A DNA stretch of 8,474 nucleotides, from assembly GCA_015488875.1 (NCBI GenBank), contig WFMX01000198.1, positions 1 through 8,474 on the forward strand. The letters are read 5' to 3'. A program made the position numbers and the translations under genes. The notes beneath the pieces are model-generated. The model had not been told where the DNA came from. It was given only the letters and a program-made list of their open reading frames with translations, and ran no database searches. Position 1 is the first letter of the stretch, and each line of letters opens with the position of its first letter. This stretch comes from Campylobacterota bacterium (GTDB lineage Bacteria; Campylobacterota; Campylobacteria; Campylobacterales; Sulfurovaceae). This document shows, piece after piece, positions 1-6,795 of the stretch.

Positions 1-19
1 CTTTTGATTTATAGTGGCT

Positions 20-25
20 TATAAT
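20..25 (+). promoter_or_regulatory. Possible -10 box for the DUF302-like gene
   Basis: A perfect TATAAT hexamer lies at 20-25, about 84 bases before the start codon at 109. The matching -35 region would fall at or beyond the left edge of the window, so the promoter cannot be judged as a whole. Campylobacterota promoters often lack a conserved -35 box, which makes a lone TATAAT plausible, but AT-rich DNA also yields this hexamer by chance. No FNR-type box is seen between 1 and 108. Confidence 0.35.
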
Positions 26-108
26 TATCTATAACCCGTCAGAGAAAGTAAATCGTAATAACTTTTTAGATATTATCGTTCATGAAAAATCAACTTTAAG
101 GGATCGGA

Positions 109-1050
109 ATGAAAATTAACTTGAAAAGCATAGTAGTCACTGCACTACTTACGATTGGCGTTGCAGCATCAGCTGCACAAGATATTCGTGTCTATACAGC
201 AGACAATCAAGGCGGCAAGATCAATGCTACTACTATAGAGAAGGCATTTGCGGATGCTGGTTTTTATATCACTGGGAACAACGATATGAATAGAGCATTT
301 GAGGCAAAGTTCAAGACTCATACGCATGATGCTTACAACCTAATGACGCTACATAACAGAGAGATGGTTGCCAAGATAGCAAAGAAGTATCCATCTATAG
401 TACTCTTCACTCCACTAAGTATGTCCATATATACAAAAAAGGGTGAAAAGACTATCTCTGTATCATCAATGAGTACAGATGGCATAGCCAAAGTGGCAGG
501 TATCCCTGCTGACAATGCTGATCTATTGGCATATGGCAAAGCAGTTGCCGATGTACTTACAAAAGCTATGCCAAACGGTAAGTTTGAAACGCTCAACTAT
601 AAGATGAATAAGCCACAAGGCGATCTTGTCAACAGGTTTACTACAGAGATGACTGAGCAGGGCAAAGATGTAGAAGAGGCACTAGAAAGCTTCCAGATGG
701 AGTTTGAGGGTGAGTTGGAGACTGCAGGTTTTGTAATGGCAGGATTTAACAGTCTAGCAGATGAATTTGCAAAAGCGGGCATCAAAGACTATGACTTCTT
801 TGACGCATACTCTATCTGTAAAGTACCTGTGATTTTTGAAGTATCAAAGACACATCCAGAAGCAGGTGCATTCGCTCCTTGTACTGTGTATATGTTCAAG
901 AAAAAGGGTGAAACAGTCGTGCATATAGCATATCCATCAGTATACAATTGGATGAGTTCTATAGATGTAGACGATAAGCCATCTATGGATGTACTACTAA
1001 AAGCACAAAATACTATGAACGCAGGGATCAAAGAGGTCACTGAAGAGTAG
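109..1050 (+). CDS. Secreted protein with two DUF302-like repeats
   Basis: This 313-residue protein begins with a Sec signal peptide: Lys2 and Lys6, a hydrophobic core at about 8-20, and an Ala-Ser-Ala-Ala site near 20-23. The mature part looks like two copies of one domain, residues 45-122 and 200-278. Matching landmarks are AGF (50-52 and 206-208), DAY (74-76 and 232-234), a Lys-x-x-Pro element (92-95 and 247-250), F-x-P (100-102 and 255-257) and KKGE (110-113 and 265-268). The second copy reads like the DUF302 family, whose function is unknown. The only two cysteines, C237 and C258, lie in copy 2, so the protein could form a disulfide or bind metal or thiol; that is inference. AAGGGA at 98-103, five bases upstream, supports the start. 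A hairpin follows, and the next promoter is separate, so it is probably transcribed apart from the nos genes. A role in N2O respiration is not shown. Confidence 0.85.
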   Translation: MKINLKSIVVTALLTIGVAASAAQDIRVYTADNQGGKINATTIEKAFADAGFYITGNNDMNRAFEAKFKTHTHDAYNLMTLHNREMVAKIAKKYPSIVLFTPLSMSIYTKKGEKTISVSSMSTDGIAKVAGIPADNADLLAYGKAVADVLTKAMPNGKFETLNYKMNKPQGDLVNRFTTEMTEQGKDVEEALESFQMEFEGELETAGFVMAGFNSLADEFAKAGIKDYDFFDAYSICKVPVIFEVSKTHPEAGAFAPCTVYMFKKKGETVVHIAYPSVYNWMSSIDVDDKPSMDVLLKAQNTMNAGIKEVTEE

Positions 1051-1062
1051 TTAGTTAGTCAG

Positions 1063-1081
1063 CTAGATAAAATTTATCTAG
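1063..1081. repeat. 19-bp perfect palindrome after the DUF302-like gene
   Basis: CTAGATAAAATTTATCTAG has nine-base arms that match exactly around a single central A at 1072. It begins 12 bases after the stop codon at 1050. The arms are too close together to form a normal RNA hairpin unless the inner pairs open, so a protein-binding site or part of a transcript end are both possible. It directly abuts a second inverted repeat at 1082-1110. Confidence 0.6.
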
Positions 1082-1110
1082 GGACACCCACATATCTACT
1101 GTAGGTGTCC
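1082..1110 (+). terminator. Hairpin, possible transcript end of the DUF302-like gene
   Basis: GGACACC (1082-1088) pairs with GGTGTCC (1104-1110). After one C/A mismatch, ACA (1090-1092) pairs with TGT (1100-1102), leaving a seven-base loop. It sits 31 bases after the stop codon at 1050, where a terminator or 3' stabilising hairpin is expected. It is followed by six A residues and not by a T run, so it is not a classic Rho-independent terminator for the + strand. The call rests mainly on position and stem strength. Confidence 0.4.
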
Positions 1111-1222
1111 AAAAAATTCACAAAAGCAAAACTTCAACTTTATTAAAATTTTAACTTCTCATAGCCATTCTACACTGATAACATAAGAACTAAATATATA
1201 AATCATAATCTATACTAATCTA

Positions 1223-1236
1223 TTGATTATTATCAA
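1223..1236 (+). promoter_or_regulatory. FNR/CRP-type operator of the nos operon
   Basis: TTGATTATTATCAA matches the FNR consensus TTGAT-N4-ATCAA at every defined position; the dyad extends one more base on each side (1222-1237). Its centre, between 1229 and 1230, is 41.5 bases upstream of the start site predicted from TATAAT at 1259-1264. That is the class II activator position, where the regulator replaces the -35 contact. In Wolinella the nos genes are controlled by Crp-Fnr family regulators (the Nss proteins) that respond to nitrogen oxides. A regulator of that type, or an oxygen-sensing FNR, is the likely ligand; which one is inference. Confidence 0.85.
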
Positions 1237-1258
1237 TCTCTTTCATATAGAGTTACGA

Positions 1259-1264
1259 TATAAT
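1259..1264 (+). promoter_or_regulatory. -10 box of the nos operon promoter
   Basis: A perfect TATAAT at 1259-1264 predicts transcription starting near 1271, giving a leader of about 26 bases before the nosB start codon. No -35 hexamer is needed if the FNR-type box just upstream recruits RNA polymerase. The ribosome binding site AAGGAGA (1286-1292) follows four bases before the ATG at 1297. Confidence 0.75.
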
Positions 1265-1296
1265 TCATTCAACTATTTATATTACAAGGAGAGATA

Positions 1297-2079
1297 ATGC
1301 ATCCTAGTTTTACCAAAGCAAAAATATTTGCCACGCTGGCTCTGATCATATTGACATTTGCTTTTACACTTCCTATGGTCACATTCCATGGAGTCCTCAA
1401 CAAGATAGAGACTGGCGAAATAGACAAAATATCACCAATATCTGCAAAAGTTTGGAACATATACAATCAAGGTAGATACAAAAGTGTCGCTACGCCAAAA
1501 AATGCAAAAAACGACCTGACTAAGATGATCGATGGGTCAGCAGAGATAGGAGTAGCATCTATGCCTATATGGGCAGTGTCATTAGAAGCACCCAACTATC
1601 CAAAAGAGGCATTTCCAGAGGGCATACCCGTCTTCTTTCACTTTGATGGATATAGTGGCGAAGTACATGAGATGAATACCATCAACCACTATGTAGGAAT
1701 GGACCCTATGTGGGTAGGTGGACACTTTGAGAGAGCTATAGGACCATACGCGTTGCTACTTTTGACTCTACTATATATACTATTTATAGCATACAACTCT
1801 AAGATATTCACCTATCTTATGCTCATACCTGTATCTCTGCCCCTACTATTTTTGGCAGATTACTCTTATTGGCTATATTGGTTTGGTCACAATCTACATA
1901 ACTGGGGTGCATTCAAGATCAAACCATTTATGCCTACAGTATTTGGCGATGGTAAGATAGCACAGTTTACTACTCACTCATATCCTACTATAGGTTTCTA
2001 TATGTTGATAGCTATCAGCTTGCTAAGTCTTCTTGCTTTCTTTGCTAAACAGAAAGCCATGAAAGAGACAGAGAAATAA
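1297..2079 (+). CDS. nosB: NosB, polytopic membrane protein of clade II N2O respiration
   Basis: The 260-residue protein has four predicted membrane helices at about 9-30, 148-167, 169-194 and 230-250, with a large soluble loop (31-147) between the first two. With the N terminus inside, that loop and the 195-229 segment face the periplasm, and the charged C-terminal tail is cytoplasmic. All histidines except H2 (H31, H115, H124, H131, H143, H198, H201, H227) then lie on the periplasmic side, including an H-x-x-H pair at 198-201. NosB is known to be required for N2O respiration in Wolinella, but its mechanism is not known. The identity rests on this topology and on its place as first gene before nosD-G-C1-C2-H. 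It follows a strong FNR-type promoter and a good ribosome binding site, and 30 bases separate it from nosD. Sure of the family by context, not of any activity. Confidence 0.85.
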   Translation: MHPSFTKAKIFATLALIILTFAFTLPMVTFHGVLNKIETGEIDKISPISAKVWNIYNQGRYKSVATPKNAKNDLTKMIDGSAEIGVASMPIWAVSLEAPNYPKEAFPEGIPVFFHFDGYSGEVHEMNTINHYVGMDPMWVGGHFERAIGPYALLLLTLLYILFIAYNSKIFTYLMLIPVSLPLLFLADYSYWLYWFGHNLHNWGAFKIKPFMPTVFGDGKIAQFTTHSYPTIGFYMLIAISLLSLLAFFAKQKAMKETEK

Positions 2080-2109
2080 GACACATGAAGCTAAAGGAGC
2101 TTAAATAGT

Positions 2110-3345
2110 ATGAATGGCATCAAAAAATTTATCATATCTCTATTGTTGCTGTATACTTCTCTATGCTCTTTGAAAGCTTCGTCAGCACTACAGACTGCTA
2201 TAGATAATGCACCTGATGGCTCCATACTCAAACTTCCCGCTGGTAGATACAAGGGCGGTATCACTATCGACAAATCCATCACCATCATAGGTAAAGAGGA
2301 TGGTGTCATCATAGATGGAGAAGGTAATGGCACAGTCATCACTGCAAAAGGCTCATATATCACTCTCAAAAATCTACGGATTGTGGGTAGTGGTGATAGA
2401 CATGAAAACCTTGATGCAGCCATCAAACTGTCCGATGGCAAACAGTGTGAAATTAGTGACTGTGTGATAGAGGATTGTCTCTTTGGCATAGACTTGCAAA
2501 TGATGAATAACTCTATCATATCAAACAACCATATAACTTCCAAAAAGATGGAGTTGGGTCTTCGTGGAGATGGACTACGATTATGGTACAGCAACGATAA
2601 TATAGTCAAGAAAAATAGACTCATAAGATCGAGAGATATGGTAGTGTGGTATTCACATGGCAACGAGATAGTAGACAACTATGGTAGAGAAAATCGCTAC
2701 TCACTACACTTCATGTATGCTGGAAAAAATATCGTCAAGAACAATACCTATGAACTCAACTCTGTTGGGATATTTTTCATGTATTCACAAGATACTATAG
2801 CCATAGGCAATGTGATCAAAAGCTCCCTAGGTGCTACTGGCATGGGTATAGGTCTCAAAGATGTATCTAACTTCATCATAAAGAACAACACCATACTCTA
2901 CAATGCACAAGGACTATATATAGATAGATCACCATTTGAGCCAGGTAGCTACAACCACATAGAGGGCAACAAGATATTGTATAATGCAGAGGCACTACAC
3001 TTTCACTCACTAAGTGAAAACAATATCATCAAAGACAATGTCATCATGGGAAATATAGAGGATATAGTAAACGACAGTAGAGGTAGCAAGACAGACGAAA
3101 ATGAGATATCAGGCAACTATTGGGATAAGTATGAAGGCTTTGATAGAGATGGTGACAATGTAGGCGACACGCCTCACAAAGTCTACCAATATGCGGATCA
3201 ATTATGGGTGTACAATCCAGATGTGAAGTTCTTCTATGGATCACCTGTCATATCGCTACTAAATTTTCTCGCAAAATTGGCACCATTTACCAAGCCACTA
3301 TTCCTAATGGAAGATGCAAAACCTCAAGTGAAGATCAAAGGATAA
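2110..3345 (+). CDS. nosD: NosD, periplasmic beta-helix copper-centre assembly protein
   Basis: NosD works with the ABC transporter NosFY in maturing the tetranuclear copper-sulfur (CuZ) site of N2O reductase, probably supplying or handling the sulfur component in the periplasm. The 411-residue product starts with a signal peptide (Lys5-Lys6, hydrophobic 7-19, probable cleavage near 24-25). Residues of about 35-330 are a run of short repeats rich in N-x-I and G-I/L-x-x turns, as in right-handed parallel beta-helix (carbohydrate-binding/sugar hydrolase, CASH) folds. The family landmark N-Y-W-x-x-Y-x-G-x-D-x-D-G-D-N-x-G-D-x-P occurs at about 336-355. AAGGAG at 2094-2099 precedes the ATG by ten bases, a little long. 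The stop lies two bases before nosG. The long open frame on the opposite strand here is a by-product of the repetitive coding sequence. Confidence 0.95.
   Translation: MNGIKKFIISLLLLYTSLCSLKASSALQTAIDNAPDGSILKLPAGRYKGGITIDKSITIIGKEDGVIIDGEGNGTVITAKGSYITLKNLRIVGSGDRHENLDAAIKLSDGKQCEISDCVIEDCLFGIDLQMMNNSIISNNHITSKKMELGLRGDGLRLWYSNDNIVKKNRLIRSRDMVVWYSHGNEIVDNYGRENRYSLHFMYAGKNIVKNNTYELNSVGIFFMYSQDTIAIGNVIKSSLGATGMGIGLKDVSNFIIKNNTILYNAQGLYIDRSPFEPGSYNHIEGNKILYNAEALHFHSLSENNIIKDNVIMGNIEDIVNDSRGSKTDENEISGNYWDKYEGFDRDGDNVGDTPHKVYQYADQLWVYNPDVKFFYGSPVISLLNFLAKLAPFTKPLFLMEDAKPQVKIKG
3337..3342 (+). promoter_or_regulatory. Ribosome binding site that fixes the nosG start
   Basis: AAAGGA lies five bases before the ATG at 3348. 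It settles the start: the same frame stays open back to 3204, but those 48 codons overlap nosD out of frame and would bury the twin-arginine signal inside the protein. Confidence 0.8.
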
Positions 3346-3347
3346 TC

Positions 3348-4085
3348 ATGGCAAAAATCAAAACAGAGAGAAGAGAGTTTATCAAATACTCTACGCTAGG
3401 TCTACTTGGTGTAGTGTTAGCAGGAGGATTTGTAATAGCCCCCAAAGCAGTCAGAGCAGAAAACAGACTCAGACCACCTGGTGCTATCAGTGAAAAGGAG
3501 TTTCTAGCCCTCTGCATCAAGTGCGGTCAGTGTCTTCAAGTATGTCCATACCACTCTATCAAGTTGACAGATATAGGATATGGTCATGGCGTAGGTACTC
3601 CACACATAGATGCCAACGAGAGAGGATGTTATGCTTGCAATGCTGTACCTTGTGTACTCGCTTGTCCTAGTGGTGCTTTGGATCACAGTTGTGAAAAGAC
3701 CGAAGATATCAAGATGGGTGTAGCAGTATTGGAGTCACCGCAGAGCTGTATAGCTATCTCCAAGACTCCTGTACCAAAAGGGTATAATGAGAAGATGCAG
3801 CAATTTGTAGATGGTACAAGAAATGTCACAGAATTGGAGCTAGAGCTACTCAAAAAATTTGATGGATATGAGGGCAAACAGTGTACTCTATGTGCAGATA
3901 TATGCCCTATACCAAATCCATTGACTGCCATCGCCATGCTTCCAGATAGTAAAGGCGGTAGAAGACCAGAGATATATGACGGATGTATAGGTTGTGGAGC
4001 ATGTCAAGAGGTATGCCCTACCTCTACGCCATCTATAGTCGTCAAGCCCAGAGTGACATATGAACAATTTTATAGTAATGCTTAG
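3348..4085 (+). CDS. nosG: NosG, Tat-exported four-cluster ferredoxin (NapG-like)
   Basis: NosG is the periplasmic iron-sulfur partner of NosH. By analogy with NapGH it takes electrons from menaquinol oxidation and hands them to the NosC cytochromes. The 245-residue protein opens with a twin-arginine signal (R8-R9-E-F-I-K) and a hydrophobic stretch at 16-30, so it is exported folded with clusters inserted. The cysteine groups are C56/59/62/66, C94/97/102/106, C179/182/186 and C213/216/219/223, each ending in Cys-Pro. They fit four [4Fe-4S] clusters of the NapG/MauM family. The third group has only three cysteines, and C134 or C115 may supply the fourth ligand (inference). The gene starts two bases after nosD, and its stop codon overlaps the ribosome binding site of nosC1. 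Homology to NapG is close, but the nos neighbours make NosG the better name. Confidence 0.93.
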   Translation: MAKIKTERREFIKYSTLGLLGVVLAGGFVIAPKAVRAENRLRPPGAISEKEFLALCIKCGQCLQVCPYHSIKLTDIGYGHGVGTPHIDANERGCYACNAVPCVLACPSGALDHSCEKTEDIKMGVAVLESPQSCIAISKTPVPKGYNEKMQQFVDGTRNVTELELELLKKFDGYEGKQCTLCADICPIPNPLTAIAMLPDSKGGRRPEIYDGCIGCGACQEVCPTSTPSIVVKPRVTYEQFYSNA

Positions 4086-4094
4086 GAGATATGT

Positions 4095-4736
4095 ATGAGA
4101 TATGAAAAGATAGGAGTTTTTGCCTTCAGTTTGGTGACACTAGTAGCATTGACAGGATGTGGAGATGACAACGACCAAAAGAATCAAGCAGGCGAGAACT
4201 CAACAAAAAAGAGTAGTGGTTCAGCCACAGTCCAATCACCCAAGATAGAGATAGTGACAAACAGTAACGCCAAAGAGATAAAAGTCAAAGAGAAAGCTGT
4301 GGACAAAAATCAGAGCAGGTCATACTATTATGACTACAATATCAAGAGCGAATATGACCAAAACTCCAAACCTGCAAATGAAGATGCAGGAGTCAGAGCC
4401 AAGCCTAGGACAGCTATAGATGCCAACATAAACATACGAAGTCCATATGAGAAGATACAAGTATCTATGCTAGTCAAACAACTGAGTAAGACATTTATAG
4501 TCAAATGCTCCGCTTGTCACAATGACTATGCCAATGGTGTCATAGGTCCATCACTGCTAGGTAGAAGTAGTGACTATATATATGGGAAGATAGCTGATTT
4601 CAAGAGTGGAAAAAAATCCAATCCGCTCATGACTGATCTGATAAACATGATGAGTGATGATGAGATACGAACGCTTGCCAATGAGATATACGGATTTAAC
4701 AGCGAGCTAAAGAAGATGAGGGAGGGTGTCAAATGA
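4095..4736 (+). CDS. nosC1: NosC1, monoheme cytochrome c lipoprotein
   Basis: This is a small periplasmic electron carrier proposed to act between NosGH and NosZ. The 213-residue protein has a lipoprotein signal with lipobox L-T-G-C (19-22), so the mature N-terminal Cys22 should carry lipid. A hydrophilic linker of about 90 residues, rich in Lys, Ser and Asn and with a short Tyr-rich patch (77-81), leads to a class I cytochrome c domain at about 125-205. The heme is attached at C-S-A-C-H (138-142), and M179 is the likely sixth iron ligand. The domain is clearly paralogous to NosC2: both share a D-F-K-S-G-[KR]-[KR] stretch after the heme site. AGGAGA (4084-4089) lies five bases before the ATG at 4095; another ATG at 4091 is out of frame. 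The stop overlaps the start of nosC2 (ATGA), implying translational coupling. Confidence 0.92.
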   Translation: MRYEKIGVFAFSLVTLVALTGCGDDNDQKNQAGENSTKKSSGSATVQSPKIEIVTNSNAKEIKVKEKAVDKNQSRSYYYDYNIKSEYDQNSKPANEDAGVRAKPRTAIDANINIRSPYEKIQVSMLVKQLSKTFIVKCSACHNDYANGVIGPSLLGRSSDYIYGKIADFKSGKKSNPLMTDLINMMSDDEIRTLANEIYGFNSELKKMREGVK

Positions 4737-5233
4737 AAAATGCAATAGTAGGTGTGTTGGTACTTTTGGTACTAGGAGTTGCTGCTTATGTAGCATCAGT
4801 CGGTGGAGCATACAATGGTGGCGAACATGGGAGAGTCATAGCAGACATAGGTAGCAAAGTCGCAAATTCAAAAAGTAGCAAGACAGATGAGAAGGATGAC
4901 CGTGCAAAAGAGAGTGACGAATTAAATGCACTCCGCAACAAAGCAGGAAATGTTTCCAAGTTTGATGTGAGCGAGGACTATGATCGTAAGTGTTCTTCAT
5001 GTCATGGTATAGATGGCTCAGGATTTCAAAATGGCAAAAAGATGATGGGACCAAGACTCTTTGGTCAAAGAGCAGACGAGCTATACAAGAAATTGATAGA
5101 TTTCAAATCTGGACGCAAAGAAAATGTGGTTATGAAAGGTCTATTGATACCTTTGAGCGAAGAGGATCTGCGAGTACTTGCAGACGAGATAGGTGACTTT
5201 CCAGCTAGAGCAGAGGCAGCCAAAAACAAATAG
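4733..5233 (+). CDS. nosC2: NosC2, membrane-anchored monoheme cytochrome c
   Basis: This is the second periplasmic cytochrome of the NosG-C1-C2-H electron path. The 166-residue protein has one N-terminal hydrophobic helix (about 4-24) with no cysteine and no clear cleavage site. It is therefore probably held in the membrane by that helix, unlike the lipid-anchored NosC1. A charged linker (about 30-80) precedes a class I cytochrome c domain with heme site C-S-S-C-H (87-91) and probable axial ligand M134. The similarity to NosC1 after the heme motif points to an old gene duplication. The start codon shares ATGA with the nosC1 stop. The gap to nosH is 17 bases. The order of NosC1 and NosC2 in electron transfer cannot be read from the sequence. 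Confidence 0.92.
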   Translation: MKNAIVGVLVLLVLGVAAYVASVGGAYNGGEHGRVIADIGSKVANSKSSKTDEKDDRAKESDELNALRNKAGNVSKFDVSEDYDRKCSSCHGIDGSGFQNGKKMMGPRLFGQRADELYKKLIDFKSGRKENVVMKGLLIPLSEEDLRVLADEIGDFPARAEAAKNK

Positions 5234-5239
5234 TATCCT

Positions 5240-5246
5240 AAGGAGA
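5240..5246 (+). promoter_or_regulatory. Ribosome binding site supporting the GTG start of nosH
   Basis: AAGGAGA lies four bases before the GTG at 5251. The first internal ATG in this frame is at codon 80, after the first membrane helix, so GTG is the only start that keeps the full NapH-like fold. Confidence 0.75.
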
Positions 5247-5250
5247 CAGA

Positions 5251-6156
5251 GTGGATAAGTACAACAATAGAGAGACCATCAAGCGATCTTCGTTTTGGTC
5301 TACATTTATCAGCACCACTAGAGAGGGCAAAAAGTTTTTGAGCTATCGCTCCAAGCGATGGATACTTGTCATAGCTATCCATCTGCTCTTTTTCCTCTCA
5401 TTTGCTATAGATATACAAACACTTGAGGGGACACTTAACGGTTCTAGATTTTTAGGGTTTCACCTCATTGATCCATTTACGACCATGGAGATGTTCCTTG
5501 CGGAGCATCATCTACATATCAATATCATCATAGGTGTAAGCACTATAGTGATATTTTATCTCTTAGTGGGTGGCAGAAGCTACTGTGCATGGGTCTGCCC
5601 ATATGGTATACTCAGTGAGATAGGTGAAAAGTGGCACAATAAACTAGTAGCCAAAAAGATCATCAAAGAACACAAGTTTGACCATAGGGTGAGATATATC
5701 TTTTGGGCTATATTTTTGATACTCTCATTTACTAGTGGATATATGGTATTTGAGACTTTCAATGTAGTCGGTATCATGAGTAGATTTATCGCTTATGGTT
5801 GGAGCTTGGCTCTTATATGGGTTCTTTTGGTACTAGCACTAGAGGTCTTTTTTTCTCGTCGTGCATGGTGTACATACATATGCCCCATAGGCACTACATA
5901 CGGTATGATAGGCAAAGTCTCAGCCCTCAGAGTAGAGTGGAATGACAACTGCGATAGTTGTATGGTCTGTCACGATGTCTGCTTCGAAAATCAAGTACTA
6001 GAGATCACAAAGGCAAAGTACAAGAAGCAGATAGATGAAAAAGATATAAAGACTGCCTATATTTCAGGTGCAGACTGTACACTATGTGGACGATGTATAG
6101 ATGTGTGCCATGAAGATGCACTAAAGTTTGATTTTAGATTGAAGAGTTTGGTATAG
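5251..6156 (+). CDS. nosH: NosH, membrane iron-sulfur quinol dehydrogenase (NapH-like)
   Basis: NosH is the membrane half of the proposed NosGH menaquinol dehydrogenase that feeds electrons toward N2O reductase. The 301-residue protein starts at GTG. Four membrane helices lie at about 36-55, 90-107, 150-168 and 182-200. Two C-x-x-x-C-P motifs, characteristic of NapH-type proteins, follow helices 2 and 4 (C112/C116 and C207/C211). The cytoplasmic C-terminal part holds two ferredoxin-type sets, C234/237/240/244 and C276/279/282/286. In both, the proline that usually follows the last cysteine is replaced (Phe245 and His287). The stop codon TAG is directly followed by the nosF ATG. The fold is shared with NapH and CcoG-like proteins; the surrounding nos genes decide the name. 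Confidence 0.93.
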   Translation: MDKYNNRETIKRSSFWSTFISTTREGKKFLSYRSKRWILVIAIHLLFFLSFAIDIQTLEGTLNGSRFLGFHLIDPFTTMEMFLAEHHLHINIIIGVSTIVIFYLLVGGRSYCAWVCPYGILSEIGEKWHNKLVAKKIIKEHKFDHRVRYIFWAIFLILSFTSGYMVFETFNVVGIMSRFIAYGWSLALIWVLLVLALEVFFSRRAWCTYICPIGTTYGMIGKVSALRVEWNDNCDSCMVCHDVCFENQVLEITKAKYKKQIDEKDIKTAYISGADCTLCGRCIDVCHEDALKFDFRLKSLV

Positions 6157-6795
6157 ATGATAAAGATAGATAATTTAACAAAAAAGTTTGACAAGAGCAT
6201 ATCTCTAGATAGTGTCTCTTTGGAGTTTGTCAAAGGTGACTCAATAGCACTGATGGGAGCAAATGGAGCTGGCAAGACCACACTCATCCGTTCGATATTG
6301 GGATACTACCATCCCACTAGCGGTGGCGTACTTGTCAATGGACTCAATCCTATCAAGGAGCGGACAGAGGTACTCAAACATATCAGCTTCGTACCACAAC
6401 TACCGCCACCTATCAAGCTAAGTATCAATGAACTCATCTACTATGTATGTAAAAGCTCAGGAGCAGATAAGGGTGAGATATACAGCTACGCAGAGAGGAT
6501 GAAGCTAGATATCAAGTCAAATCTCCATAAGTCATTTTTCAAACTCTCAGGCGGAATGAAACAGAAGCTTCTCATAGCCATCTCTCTAGCCAAAGAGAGT
6601 GAGATAGTGATATATGACGAGCCAACAGCCAATCTAGATCCAAAAGCTAGAGATGATTTTTACAATCTCATAAAAGAGAACAGAAGCGACAAGCTATCTC
6701 TCTTTGTTACCCACCGTATAGAGGAGGTGGAGGAGCTGGTCAATCGCAAGATATATATGGATCTAGGAAAGGTAGTATCCGATGAACGCATTTAG
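6157..6795 (+). CDS. nosF: NosF, ATPase subunit of the NosDFY assembly transporter
   Basis: NosF is the cytoplasmic ATP-binding subunit that drives the NosY permease during copper-sulfur centre assembly of NosZ. All ABC motifs are present in 212 residues: Walker A G-A-N-G-A-G-K-T (34-41), Q-loop Gln81, signature L-S-G-G-M (130-134), Walker B ending in D154-E155, and the switch His186. The protein is shorter than the roughly 300-residue NosF of Pseudomonas-type clusters and lacks a C-terminal extension. There is no spacer after nosH and only a weak purine-rich stretch upstream, so translation probably depends on ribosomes finishing nosH. Its last 14 bases overlap nosL. Without context it would be called a generic ABC-2 type ATPase; adjacency to nosD, nosL and nosY gives the role. 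Confidence 0.92.
   Translation: MIKIDNLTKKFDKSISLDSVSLEFVKGDSIALMGANGAGKTTLIRSILGYYHPTSGGVLVNGLNPIKERTEVLKHISFVPQLPPPIKLSINELIYYVCKSSGADKGEIYSYAERMKLDIKSNLHKSFFKLSGGMKQKLLIAISLAKESEIVIYDEPTANLDPKARDDFYNLIKENRSDKLSLFVTHRIEEVEELVNRKIYMDLGKVVSDERI

Noticed and set aside
1143..1154. 12-bp palindrome TTAAAATTTTAA upstream of nosB
   Set aside because: A pure A/T dyad this short is expected by chance in such AT-rich intergenic DNA.
2091..2678. 195-codon open frame on the minus strand inside nosD
   Set aside because: It is antisense to a well-supported NosD with signal peptide and family landmarks; the long frame follows from repetitive codon use in the beta-helix.
3204..3347. 48-codon in-frame extension upstream of nosG
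   Set aside because: It overlaps nosD out of frame, lacks a ribosome binding site, and would bury the R-R-E-F-I-K Tat signal; AAAGGA before 3348 marks the real start.
4836..5382. Minus-strand frames and a plus-strand frame (4990-5196) over nosC2 and the nosH start
   Set aside because: The nosC2 frame contains C-S-S-C-H and couples to nosC1; the overlapping frames have no motif or ribosome binding site.
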